A stretch of 64,000 nucleotides of DNA, taken from contig NC_035792.1 of assembly GCF_001653235.2 (NCBI RefSeq), positions 4,774,001-4,838,000 of the forward strand, written 5' to 3'. The DNA is from Pochonia chlamydosporia 170. Lineage: Eukaryota > Ascomycota > Sordariomycetes > Hypocreales > Clavicipitaceae. Below the pieces are notes generated by a model. That model was not told where the DNA came from. It saw only the letters and a program-made list of their open reading frames with translations, and did no database searches. This document shows positions 9,849 to 20,830 of the stretch, in pieces. Both the position numbers and the translations under genes were made by a program. Each line of letters begins with the position of its first letter. The first letter of the stretch is position 1.

Positions 9849-10880
9849 ATGGCTCAGTTTCTGACCACCGTGTTAGTCCTTCCTCCATACAAACACAATC
9901 CTACATCAGAATCACAATGGCGACCGCTGCTTTTCGTTATCTGAGCCCAAAATCCGTCACGACCATGTCGCGGATGGGCAACACCATCATCTCCGTCCAT
10001 GAGGACGACCCCGACTCTCCGACGATTCCTGCCACCGAAAACATGTTGATTGCTAACATCCACACCATGGACAGTAACCAGCGGGCTAAGAATCAGTTCC
10101 GCCCTCGCGTGGGCAAAGGCGGCGCCACCAGCTACCAACTCCGACAGTATGCTGAAGTCACCCTGGGAGGTGGCAGTTTGCGAAAGGTGGTGAAGCTGCC
10201 CGAAGGCGAGGACGAAAACGAGTGGTTGGCAGTGAACAGTGGGTGAACTACCTGATTCAGGCAAGGCTGCGTAACGTTTCTGTGTGCTAAAGTCTGCAGT
10301 GGTCGATTTCTACAACCAGATCAACTTGCTCTATGGAGCTATTACCGAGTTTTGCTCCCCGCAGTCATGCCCTGAAATGAAGGCAACAGACGAGTACGAT
10401 TCCCGATAGGATTTCTGAATGCAGAGTAGGCGCTAACTTGTTAGATTCGAATATCTCTGGCAAGACAACGAAAACTACAAGCGGCCGACAAAGATGCCTG
10501 CCCCGGCGTATATTGAGCAGCTCATGGCTTGGGTGCAGGCCAACATTGACAATGAATCCGTTCTTCCAAGCAAGATTGGTACGATCCCCCCAACCTTTTT
10601 GTATCAGAACACCAGCATGATCTAACTGTGTTGCTCAGGCGTCCCGTTCCCAAAGTCATTTCCCGCCTTGGTGCGCCAAATCTTCAAGCGCATGTACCGA
10701 GTATACGCACACATCTACTGCCACCACTACCCCGTGATTCGAGAACTCGGCCTGGAGCCGCACTTGAACACTAGCTTCAAGCAATATGTGCTCTTCATCG
10801 ATGAGCACAGCCTTGCTAGCGGTAGAGATTACTGGGGTCCGCTGGGCGATCTCGTTGACAGCATGCTCAAGAGTGACTAA
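9849..10880 (+). CDS. mob1: MOB1-type kinase activator (mitotic exit / septation network)
   Basis: Five exons (9849-9871, 10075-10238, 10300-10393, 10445-10578, 10639-10880) give 218 residues, the normal length for Mob1. It binds and activates NDR/LATS-family kinases (Dbf2/Sid2, Cot1-like) controlling septation, mitotic exit and hyphal morphogenesis. The Mob fold is complete, with the N-terminal M-A-Q-F-L-T-T-V lead, the [13 protein letters not shown] block (about 40-52) and E-W-L-A-V-N (57-62). The zinc site is Cys81, Cys86, His163 and His168, with the family spacing. The C-terminus [11 protein letters not shown] is intact. The first coding exon is only 23 nt and the first intron is 203 nt. 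Reading from an in-frame internal ATG at 9917 would replace the conserved N-terminus with an unrelated one, so the 9849 start is preferred. Confidence 0.95.
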
Positions 10881-11417
10881 GAACTGGGTCGGGGTGACGG
10901 ATGGGTTATTCTTGTACTAAGTATCAGACATTGCGGCGTTTGGGAATATTGGTATTGGTTTTAGCATGGACGGGATATGGGATGAAAGGACTAGTTTTTA
11001 GCCTGGGCTCTTCGAGTGCTTTCGGTAGCAATGCGCATAAGGTTTCGCATGAGAGGCATAGACAATCAGAGCACAAATTAATAACACAAGCATGAATATG
11101 AGGATGCTTTGGTCCTTTTATTCTCAGTTTGTTTTGTCACCAGATTGGGTGCTAGTTTGATGTACGGGAATAGCCGGCCTAGAATTGCTGCCACCTGCGA
11201 CGAAGTGGTAAATAAAAGTGGGCTGCATCCCTCCCACCAGGAGACGGCTGTGGTGGATGCCTCACGCCATCAGGCACCAAGTTCCAAAATTGCCGACACC
11301 GAAGAACCTCATCACGAAAACCGGCAGCTCCACGAACGCCGACATCACCAACCGTCGAATTCCCGCCCTCTCAACATACCGCTCTCCCTCCCGCCTCTAC
11401 GGAAGGAAATCCTCGCC
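10881..11417. other. Intergenic region, mob1 3' side and atp5 promoter
   Basis: 537 bp between two genes on the same strand. An upstream ORF runs into atp5 in frame from 11109 but has no conserved content, so this is treated as promoter and 5' leader. Confidence 0.55.
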
Positions 11418-12327
11418 ATGTTCTCTCGACAAGTCCTCCGTGCCGCCCGCGTCGCTGCCCCCCAGCGAGCCGTGACGCTGCGTGCGGCTCCTGTGCGGTC
11501 TTTTGCTGCTGCCACGGCTGCCGATAGCCAGCCCCCGATTGCTGTGTTTGGTCTCGACGGCACCTATGCTTCTGCTCTGGTATGCACGAATCCGCCAACG
11601 TATCGGTGTAATATACTCAATTGGACGGTGTTTGGCACTGCGTGGCCATCAATTGAGGCTGTTTACCTCCCGGTGCGAAATACCACGGACATGAGCATCA
11701 AGACTAACCCACCTTGCGTCAATTAGTACACTGCCGCCGCCAAATCCTCCAGCCTCGATCCCACCGCCAAGGCCCTCAGCGCCCTGAACGCCATTGTCGA
11801 GAAGGACGCCAAGCTGGCCGAGATTCTGTCCGCCCCTACCCTTACCCCCCAGGACAAGTCTGCCATTGTCGCTGAGCTGGCCAAGCAGGCTGGTGCTGGT
11901 GGCGAGACCGTCAAGAACTTCCTCGCTACCCTCGCCGAGAACAACCGCCTGAATCTCCTCAAGGGCGTTTGCGAGAAGTTTGGTGCCATTATGAGCGCCG
12001 CCCGTGGAGAGGTTGAGCTCAAGGTCACCAGTGCCCAGGTATGGACCCTACACTCACGGCAATACATGAACCAAAAACAAGAGAGAGAATAAATCGAATG
12101 CTAACACCTATCGCCTACAGCCCCTTGACAACAAGACCCTCTCCCGCCTGGAAACCGCCGTCTCCAAGTCCCAGTACGTCGGCCAAGGCAAGAAGCTCAA
12201 GGTGACCAACGAAGTCAACTCAGACATCATCGGCGGCCTTGTCGTCGAGGTCGGCGACCGCACCATCGACCTGAGCGTGTCTTCGCGCATCGCCAAGATG
12301 AACAAGCTCCTTACCGATACTCTGTAA
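11418..12327 (+). CDS. atp5: Mitochondrial F1Fo-ATP synthase subunit 5 (OSCP)
   Basis: Three exons (11418-11579, 11727-12038, 12121-12327) give 226 residues. OSCP sits on top of the F1 head and ties it to the peripheral stalk of the inner-membrane ATP synthase. The first ~30 residues are a mitochondrial presequence, rich in Arg and Ala and free of acidic residues, ending near R-S-F-A-A. The conserved body follows: Y-A-S-A-L-Y-T-A-A-A-K at 50-60, L-S-A-P-T-L-T near 91, an F-L-A-T-L-A-E-N-N-R-L motif near 125, and the C-terminal D-x-T-I-D-L-S-V-S-S-R-I-A-K-M ending. Exon joins fall at family-consistent positions, and both introns have a CTAAC-type or TAAT branch region. It is convergent with the GH63-family gene, 607 bp away. 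Confidence 0.95.
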
Positions 12328-12934
12328 ATTTAATACAACACGCTAGCATATTAGTTTTTGTTTTCCTTTGTTTTCGACGTCCCCTCGTTTTATTGTCGAA
12401 AGACACTAAACAATCAACCATGTATACTCGGGATGTACGAAGGGGAAGGAAAGGAAGAGAACCTGCTGAAGTAGTTGGCAGGTGGTTCCGGGAGTGAAGT
12501 GAGGTGAATAGAATATTTACACTAGTTGCTTGTCCGTGTGATTTGTGTTTTGGTCCCTTTTGTTAGAGTGAGTTTCGATGTGGCTCGTTTACCACTATGA
12601 ACTCATATGGCGGTTTGTCCACATACCAGGCATTACGAGTGCTTGCTGCCAATATCACAATTGGAATTGCATCAATATTATGTAGGCATCTCGGGTACAT
12701 ATCTCGCTGCCGTGCCTGTCTCCAGCCGATATTAGTTGGCGCCCTGCATGTCCAGAACAGAATTATGCACAAGCAACATGACCCATCCCAGAACTATCAG
12801 TCGTGAAGTCGGTATCCGAACCAGACACACAATATAGATAAGAGCCTCCCATTTCTCACACAATCTCAGCATCCATTCACCACGTATCAACTCAGGCGAG
12901 CAACACCATTCATTCATTTACTATGTACGTTCTT
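12328..12934. other. Convergent intergenic region
   Basis: 607 bp between convergent stops, expected to hold two 3' UTRs. Nothing else seen. Confidence 0.55.
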
Positions 12935-15900
12935 TCAAGCCGTAGTCTCATACTCATCTGCATGCCCGCCATTCAAAGTCTCATCCTTGTACCTCTCCAA
13001 CTGATCCGAGATGTACCGATGCAAATGTGAATCCGCCTCTTCCTTCTCCTTAACCTTGTCCGGATCATCGTGAAACACCGAATTACTAACTGAGTGAGTG
13101 TCATCATCCACGCCATTAACGGACGTGTCAAAGTCGCTCCTCGCGCCGATTGATCGGGCTGTAGACGAGCGACGGATCCTCCGCATGCCCGGGGATCGCG
13201 GCGTGCCGAGATCAAGGCTGCGCTGGAACATGTCATCAAAGTAATGGGCCATTGCCACGGAGGGTGTCCGTGGGGTTTGAGGGAGACGGCAATTTGTGCT
13301 GTAATTGTTAGCTCGTGCTTTGAGGGAAGAACGGATTTGTGACAAGCTCTGTTACAAGCCCGGCATTAGAGCGGAACTTACCCAGTGTCGTGAATCATTC
13401 TGGCAATGAGACCTGTCCAGCCGCACTGATGGGTGGCGCCTAAACCACGGCCGCTATCACCGTCAAAGAATTCATAGAACCAGAGGTAATCCTTCCAGTG
13501 TTCGTCAAAGTCCAGACGGTCGTTGCCAGCGTTGATGCTGCGTCTTCCGTCGTCGGTGCGGGCAAAGAGATGCTGGAGACGGTGCTGTATCTCTTCTGCT
13601 ACTTTGCCCAGATGCATGTAGTCGCCACTTCCAGTTGGGCACTCTACCTGGAACTCGGGTCCGTAAAAGAGATAGAAGCGCTGGAGTGACTCCACCAGCA
13701 AAAAGTTCACGCAGAGCCAGATTGGGCCTCTCCAGTTACTGTTGCCCCCGAATAAGCCACTATCAGAGTCGCCGGGGACGTAGCCAACCTTGAACTGCTG
13801 GCCATTGACTTCCATGGCAAAGGGGTTCTCCTTGTGGAATTTGGACAGAGACCGAATTCCATGGTCGCTAAAGAACTCGTCTTCGTCAAGCATGCGCTTC
13901 AGGATCTTCTCCAGCCTGTCTTTGCTGACAATCGAGAGAAGCAGTCTGTCACCTTTGCCCCTCTTCCGGATGCTTGCCATGTTTCTTTCGGCCAAGTCCT
14001 CCCTATGTTGGACGAACCATTCAACTCGCTTACGGAACGACGGGAGCTTATTCAGGAGCTCAGGTTCCAGAGTGGCGGTTGCGTACAGCGGGATAAGGCC
14101 GACGAGAGAGCGAACAGGAAGCTGCTGGATCCACGGGCCGCCCCACGAGATGGCATCATAATAGAAACCGTCTTCCTCGTTCCAAAGAGACTTTTCATCC
14201 TTGTGGCCGGTTCTGAAAGTCATGGCATCGCTAATGAAGATGAAGTGCTCAAAGAACTTTGAGGCAATGTCCTCGTATATGCGGCGGTGTTTGGCCAGCT
14301 CAAGCGCGATATTGAGCATCGACAAGCAGTAAAACGCCATCCATCCAGTGCTGTCGGCTTGCTCCAAGACACCGCCCGTGGGCAAAGGCTCGGATCGATT
14401 GAATAAGCCAATGTTGTCAAGGCCGAGGAAGCCTCCTTCAAAAATGTTCTTGCCGTCCGCGTCCTTGCGATTCACCCACCAGGTAAAGTTGAGCAACAGT
14501 TTCTGAAACACTCTCTCCAAAAAGTCAAGGTCTTGGCGCCCGTACATTTTCCTCTCGATTTTGAAGGTTCTGAAAGTTGCCCAGGCGTGCACTGGCGGGT
14601 TCACATCACCAAAGTTCCATTCGTAGCTGCCACAGGGTTAGCAAATCGTGCCAAATCGTGACGATAGTGGGTGGGAAGACTTACGCTGGGAGCTGTCCAT
14701 TTGGATGACAATACCACTCTCGCGTAAATAAATCAAGCTGCTTTTTGGCAAAATCGGGATCAATCATGGCCAATGGTATACAATGGAATGCACTGTCCCA
14801 CGCGGCAAAGAATGGATACTCCCAAGAATCAGGCATCGACAGAATATCGTCACAATGCATGTGTTTCCATTGTGAGTTTCGGACACCCATTCGATCTGGG
14901 GGTGGTGGTGGTGTTGAAGGATCGCCTTTCGCCCATTGATCCCAAATGAAATGGTAGTGCTGCTTCGTCCACATCATTCCGGAAAAGGCCTGTCTCTGAA
15001 CATTTCGCAAATCGTCCGTCATGGGAAGAGGGCTTAATCTGTAATAAAACTCATCCGCCTCTTCTCGCCGTTTCTCAATAATATCATCGAATACTTCTTC
15101 ATCAAGGTATGTCAAGTTTTCTTTGCTAAAGCGGAAACGCACAACTGCCGGAAGTGTTGTCAGCCTGTGCTACAGTAATAGCGAGATAGCTGGTGACTTA
15201 CCTGCACATTCCCCAGGGTTTACGCCGCCATCCTCATTGAAGTTGAACCAGGCGGCTGATTTGGTGCCAGTATTTCTCGGGTTAATGGCTGCCTTCTCTC
15301 CATCCACAATGTATCTGTGGAATGCGTCCTTGACATAAGGTTGCTTGTTCTCCTGTTCATACAAGAGCTCATAGTTGGTATCATTTTCCGTAAACATCCA
15401 CCGAGGCATCACATCTTCCCCACTCGATCCCACGCCCGGAGACGGCGAGTAGTGGACGTATCGTTCGCCAAGGCTATAGTGTTTTGACTTGGCAGATAGC
15501 TCTGACTTGACAGAAATGGCCGGCTTCTTATCCTCAGACTCGCGTCCCCAGCTCCACGTGTTGCGAAACCACACGTGCGGAATGATGTGCAGAGGTGCTG
15601 GGTCGGGACCTCGATTCCACGCCGTGACTCGGAATAGCAACTCGTCGTCGGTTTCCTTGGCAGTCTCGATGAAGATGTCCCAGTACCGATTTTCGTCAAA
15701 AACTCCGGTATCTATAATTTGATATTCTTTGTCTTCTTTGCCTCTGCGCGCATTCTCTTTTATCAAATCTTCGTACGGGAACTTTTTCTGCGGGTACTTG
15801 TACAGAAATTTCATGTAGGAGTGCTGCCTTGTTAGTCTTGGGATAGGATGTAGCTTCATGGGTGTCTTACTGTCTGTAGCATACATATTAGCATCTATCT

Positions 15901-16490
15901 GCATTGTGGCAGATGCAGGAGAATGAAGGGGCACTTACAGGAGTATTATCTACGTGGAAGTGGGCTTCCTTGACACTCTCGCCATGGTTTCCTTGAGGGT
16001 TCGATAAACCGAACAGTCGCTCCTTTAAGAAATCACTGTGCTCATTGTTAGATAATGCAACGTGCAAAGGAACTTCATGCAAAAGCGCGTACTCTTCCTC
16101 GTTCCAAAAGCTGAATGCAATATTCTGGAGGCCGTGGGTATCGGAAACGCCGGCAATACCATCTTCACCCCATCTGAAGGCTCGAGATCGCGCATGTTCA
16201 TGCGGGAAATCTAAGGAAAGTGTTAGGAGGACCGTTTAAGAAGACTATTGGGTCGAAAATATGCGTACGACTCCAGGCATCACCATCAGCGCTGTAATCC
16301 TCTCGCACTGGAAGCTTGTCAGCGTCTTGTCTCCATCGTGAAGCTTTGCGCACAGGAAATGCGAACCTGTAGCCCACTGTCGTTCGGCAACATATGGACC
16401 CCATTTCTTCCAGTATTTGGTTCGCTCGCGATCTTCTTTAAGGCGCCTCTCCTCCTCAGTGAGGTATTCGTGACCGTCAAAGACGACCAT
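12935..16490 (-). CDS. GH63-family (YMR196W-like) glycoside hydrolase homologue
   Basis: Eight coding exons on the minus strand (16490-16367, 16307-16272, 16210-15939, 15873-15871, 15823-15202, 15144-14685, 14626-13382, 13298-12935) keep frame throughout and give 1041 residues. It matches the large cytosolic GH63-related family typified by yeast YMR196W and bacterial mannosylglycerate/glucosidase-like enzymes, an (alpha/alpha)6-barrel family. Conserved blocks seen include E-D-Y-S-x-D-G-D-A-W near 43, R-W-G-E-D-G-I-A-G-V, H-S-Y-M-K-F-L-Y-K-Y-P-Q, H-V-W-F-R-N-T-W-S-W-G, F-P-F-F-A-A-W-D-S-A-F-H, and the C-terminal G-G-N-S-N-W-R-G-P-I-W and Q-C-G-W-T-G-L-I-A. There is no signal peptide. The substrate in fungi is unknown to me. 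The last ~100 residues (Ser/Arg- then Glu/Asp-rich) look disordered. Exons of 36 nt and 3 nt make it easy to mis-predict. Splice sites are canonical at every join. Confidence 0.9.
15871..15873 (-). other. Putative 3-nt micro-exon (one Thr codon) of the GH63-family gene
   Basis: On the minus strand the sequence reads CTACAG, then ACA, then GTAAGA: a perfect acceptor, three bases, a perfect donor. The upstream intron (15874-15938, 65 nt) begins GTAAGTG and has a TGCTAAT branch-like site. The downstream intron (15824-15870, 47 nt) has CTAAC before CAG. Including ACA gives D-N-T-P-T-H-S-Y-M-K, the form I know from the family. Skipping it as one 115-nt intron loses only that Thr. Confidence 0.65.
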
Positions 16491-19003
16491 GATGGTCCGG
16501 GCTCTGCGGAAGAGCAGTCAAGCACGTCACCACAATTGGAAACGGGAAACGGACAAACAGAGTCGACGTTGGCAGGAGTCAGGTCAAGGAAAGAGGACCC
16601 AAAACTCGCGGGACTACAAAAATCGGTGTCCAGACGAGATGGGAGAATATGGCTCGCGTGGAAAAGAGTTGCCAGCGGACAAAAAAGCTCCCGTTGCCAC
16701 ACTGAAGGACTTGTTTGTGATGGTGTGATGGCACTCAGATTCCGGAGGAGTTGTCCGACCAGGCGCCACTAAGAAAGCTCCCGCTCAGAGCTAAATTTGG
16801 GCTGCATCGACAGCAAGCTTGTCAAGTCCACCTTGGAACTTGCGGTCGCTTGTATCTCTTTGCTTGCCTTCCAAGGTTGTTGGAAGATGGCTTGGTTGGA
16901 CGTGGGGCATTTTCTGATGGCGGGGCATCGTCGCATTCATTTATCAATTGGTGATATTTTTGCAATTAGATTGACATTGACAATTGAGAGATCGAGGCCA
17001 ACGATTCTTATCGGAGTCAGTCGTTGACCTCAACTGTCATGTCATTGCGCCAGGTCCAGGTCCAGGTCCTTTGACATTTGATGTTTTGCATCTCTTTACA
17101 CGGCCCACGAAACATCTGGTAGACTTGACTCACGGCCAAGGCGAACAAGTTTCCACAGCCTGGTCTCCTCGCCTGCGCCATCTGAGACCCCCCACCACAC
17201 CTTCAAATCGACTTGACTGCAAGCAAATCGGTCCTACCATAGGAGATAACGACAAACTCACAGATGGCCTACGGCTAGGGAGGGCCACCTTAAACGGGAA
17301 TAGGTAACTTAAAAGGCCAAGTTACAAGCTGGCGGCAGAATAAAGTCGCGCAGTGGAGGACGACGAACATGGCTTCCAATGAAACAACAACGGGCCCTGG
17401 CAGAAATGCACTTTGAATCACTTCCATGCGCAGTGACGTCGTCTACGGCACATCTGGGATCGACACTCAAGGTATCTGGCCGTTTTACATGGCTTCGATG
17501 GCGTCCAACACTATCTTCGGGATACCTAACCAGGCGAGCAATCAAATGTGAGTTGAAGAGTTTCCATGTCTCAGTGCCGACCCAGGTTGGAAGGGCCTGT
17601 AGTTCTGTGGTGCAAATGAAACAAATGTCGAGGTGTTTGGAACACCTGGTCGGGGCGCCGTTTACCAGATCTCGTCCCTTTGCTTTGTCCCTTAACAGCC
17701 AAAACATGTGATCGGCAATCTCGGGCCAAAAATAACATTGGATGGCATTGATACTGGTACCAGAAGGTTTGACTTGACTTGACTTGACACCGTGGGGACG
17801 GATACCAGTGCGCCATTGCTACTATTTCGGTCTCAACATAAACACAATGTCCCTTGGCTTCCAAAGTCGTTGCGTAATTGCGTCTTGGCCTGCCACACTT
17901 GTGAGGGAATGATGATGCGGCGCATGAAGCTGGGCGATGGATATGTCGACGACGACTGTGGCGGGAGTTGCAGCACAGCCATTGTCGACCAGACCAGACA
18001 AGGCATTATCAGTGAGATCAATAGAACCAGCATCAATTAATCAATGCTTGACATCTGGTCTGACTCGACACCTCGCACACGTACCTCGTGCCATCTCCAG
18101 TTGACCCATTTGCCCTCAACTGTTGGCCATGGCGCTCTCATGTGCTGGAACTCAGGCACTTGGCTGCTGAGGCTGATGCGCCTTGTTGCCACATCTCTTC
18201 AAACTTGGTCCATGAGTGGCCACGACGAGACCACCATTTTTGAGCCGCGATGCCACATGTTCTCAAGCCTGGTTCTTGAATGTTGGCATTTGAGCACAAA
18301 CAAGTTGGAGATAGATATTTGACGTGCTGAAAATGACGGTGCCTAAGTCAAGTGTAGTATGTCCTTGTACTGCCCAGCTCATGCACAACCTAACATTGAA
18401 AGCAAAACACCCCGATTCCATCGCTTCCATCCCTCCATGTCCATCCAGCTTCAAAATACATCCAAGAAACCGAATTCTACAGCCACTACACCCCTGTTGG
18501 ATTGATCTCCGGCCCGCCAGCCAAGCCAGCTTGGACCAGACATTTTTCTTCGCACAACTCCATCACCACCAAGCTAGTGCCTTTATTACTGAGATGGGCA
18601 ACGTCTCCTTGTCCATGTCAACTTGAACCTTCAGCCTCCAGCTCATTCAGCCACGCCATCAAATCAAATCAGAAAGCAAAGATCCTCCGCGTCCCAAAAA
18701 CTCCGCCACACCAGCATTCGTTTCTCACCAACCTGCATCAACCAAACTCCACGGTGCTACGCATCAGGAGCTGTCATTGTTTTTCTTCCTTTGCCCAGCG
18801 ATCATGTTGCGTGGCCGTTTCTAAGGTTTCCTTTTCCTAGTCCTTTTTCCTTAATTTCAATACTTCTGTCACTACTCCATATCGTAGCTATCCCTTTTTT
18901 ATTTTCTTACATTTGTCCCTCCAGCCACGATTGGTGCTACCTTCGTCCAAACTCCAATTGCACACCTCGACTCTCACGTTTTCGCCCCAGCACCCGAACA
19001 GAC
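16491..19003. other. Divergent intergenic region (GH63-family gene / rer2)
   Basis: 2.5 kb between two divergent genes. No conserved protein was found in any frame. It contains a TTGAC tandem repeat (17769-17788). A pyrimidine-rich stretch from about 18580 to 19000 is consistent with a long rer2 5' leader. Confidence 0.55.
17769..17788. repeat. TTGAC tandem repeat, four copies
   Basis: Four perfect head-to-tail copies of the pentamer TTGAC are visible. No function is assigned. Confidence 0.9.
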
Positions 19004-20211
19004 ATGTCGGACGCCGTCTCCCTACTGCGCCGGCTGATTCTCGAGTCACCTCCCGGAGAATGGGCCCTGAATCGCCTCCGTGAGCTTCTGATCGGGGCCC
19101 TGCGCCAGGGCCCGGTCCCGCAACATGTGGCCTTTGAAATGGATGGAAATAGACGCTACGCCAAGAGCCACAGGATGGAAACGATTGAGGGGCATCATCG
19201 CGGATTCGAAGCTCTCGCCAGGGTAAGGCTTTCCTCAACCAGCATGTTCCGGTGACGAAACCCGCGGCTAATAGTCTCTTCAGATTATGGAAATTTGCTA
19301 CAAGTGCGGCGTCAAAGTCATCACCGTGTATGCCTTTAGCGTGGAGAACTACAACCGGCCGAAGCACGAAGTAGAAGGGCTCATGCAACTAGCCAAGGTC
19401 AAGTTGGAGCAACTTACTACATATGGCGACATCCTAGACCGATACGGTGCTTGTGTGCGTGTCCTCGGTCAGCGCGAGATGATTCGCGAGGACGTCCTCC
19501 GGGTTGTCGACAAGGCCGTCGCGAGGACCAAGCACAACAACAAGTAATACTCCCCGAGAAGATAAAAGAAAGCAATACGCAAGCTAACAGTTGTGCAGGA
19601 CCGTCCTCAACATCTGCTTCCCCTACACATCCCGCGCGGAAATCACCACCGCCATCCGCACCACCGTTCAAGACTTCCTCAACCCTCCGCCGCCCAAAAA
19701 CGCCCCCTTCTCACCCTCACGCATCCGCCAAAAGATTCTATCCACCCAGCTCGACGGCAAAGAACCCCTCCCCACCATACCCGACGACGACGTCGCTCCT
19801 GAAGAAGCCAAATTCGTCGACGACAACGAAGACCCCGGCGACTCGTCGTCAACCACCCTGCCCCCCGACTCGCCGGAGCCCAGTGTCCGCGCCCGCTCCT
19901 CCTCCTCCGCGGCCAACCTCCCCAGCCCGGAGTCCATCACCACGGACACCCTCAACGACCACATGTACACGGCTGCCGACCCGCCGCTGGAACTCTTCGT
20001 GCGGACTAGCGGCGTCACGCGACTCAGCGACTTTATGCTCTGGCAGTGCCATCAGGACACGCAAATCATCTTCATTGAGTGTTTGTGGCCTGACTTTGAT
20101 CTCCAGCACTTCATTTGGGTTATGCTGGAGTGGCAGTGGAGGCAGAAGCAGAAGGAGAGAGACGAGACGAGCACCCTGGCCAAGAGCAAGAATCGACGCT
20201 TGGTTGAGTAG
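19004..20211 (+). CDS. rer2: cis-Prenyltransferase (dehydrodolichyl diphosphate synthase, Rer2/Srt1 type)
   Basis: Three exons (19004-19222, 19284-19543, 19599-20211) give 363 residues. The enzyme extends farnesyl diphosphate with isopentenyl units to make the long-chain dolichol precursor needed for N-glycosylation and GPI anchors at the ER. Family motifs are all present: H-V-A-F-E-M-D-G-N-R-R-Y-A-K at 41-54 with the catalytic Asp47, the V-Y-A-F-S-V-E-N motif in exon 2, and R-T-S-G-x-x-R-L-S-D-F-M-L-W-Q at 295-309 with C-L-W-P-D-F after it. Between the N-I-C-F-P-Y-T strand (164-170) and the R-T-S-G loop there is a ~70-residue acidic, Ser/Pro-rich insertion (about 212-282) absent from compact homologues. 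The N-terminal 40 residues are amphipathic and may contact membrane or the NUS1 partner. The start codon fits the family. Confidence 0.93.
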
Positions 20212-20830
20212 TTTAGGTCTGCTCTGCTCTACATTGTTCCGTGTACATGGCGCAAGAGGCGAGTTGCAGATAGAATATGGGTTGTCAAGGTGTATTTATA
20301 CCCTGTTCTTTGCGTAGGGATATTTTCTTTGTTGGTGAAGCGGACATAGCGTATTTTCTATATGTACACAACCTTGCTTGAATTTAGTGACATTGCCGTC
20401 ATTGTGAGTCTTGATCGTTTAATGTCCTGGTCACTACCAAGCCGGCTGAGGTTACAATCCTGAGATAGGACACCACTTAGTCAATGAAGGTATCCAGAAT
20501 AGAAGCAGCCAATACTCCTGAGCCATAATCATTTCGTATTCATGCAATTGTTATGTCCATACTCACTGTTGAAACAGTCACGCTCTAGATACAGTAATCA
20601 CCCCGACAAGCACATCCATTTATCATAATTACCACTCCACGAACCCCTATCCAGTACCCATTCACCACCGTGCAATATACAACGCCCCGGCCCTATGTGT
20701 TTCCGCCAAACTAAAGCTCCCAACGCCTTCACCATTAAAAAACAAGTGGTATACAAGACTGGTCCCCCTCAGCACCATGTCATGTCGAAGTCGACTTTAA
20801 CTAGCTACTCCAAATCGATGGACTCGAATA
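20212..20830. other. Convergent intergenic region
   Basis: 619 bp between convergent stops, AT-richer than the flanking coding DNA. Only 3' UTR sequence is expected. Confidence 0.55.

Noticed and set aside
19451..20317. 288-codon plus-strand frame overlapping rer2 exons 2-3
   Set aside because: A Pro/Arg/Ser-rich shadow in another register of the prenyltransferase; the conserved motifs lie in the other frame.
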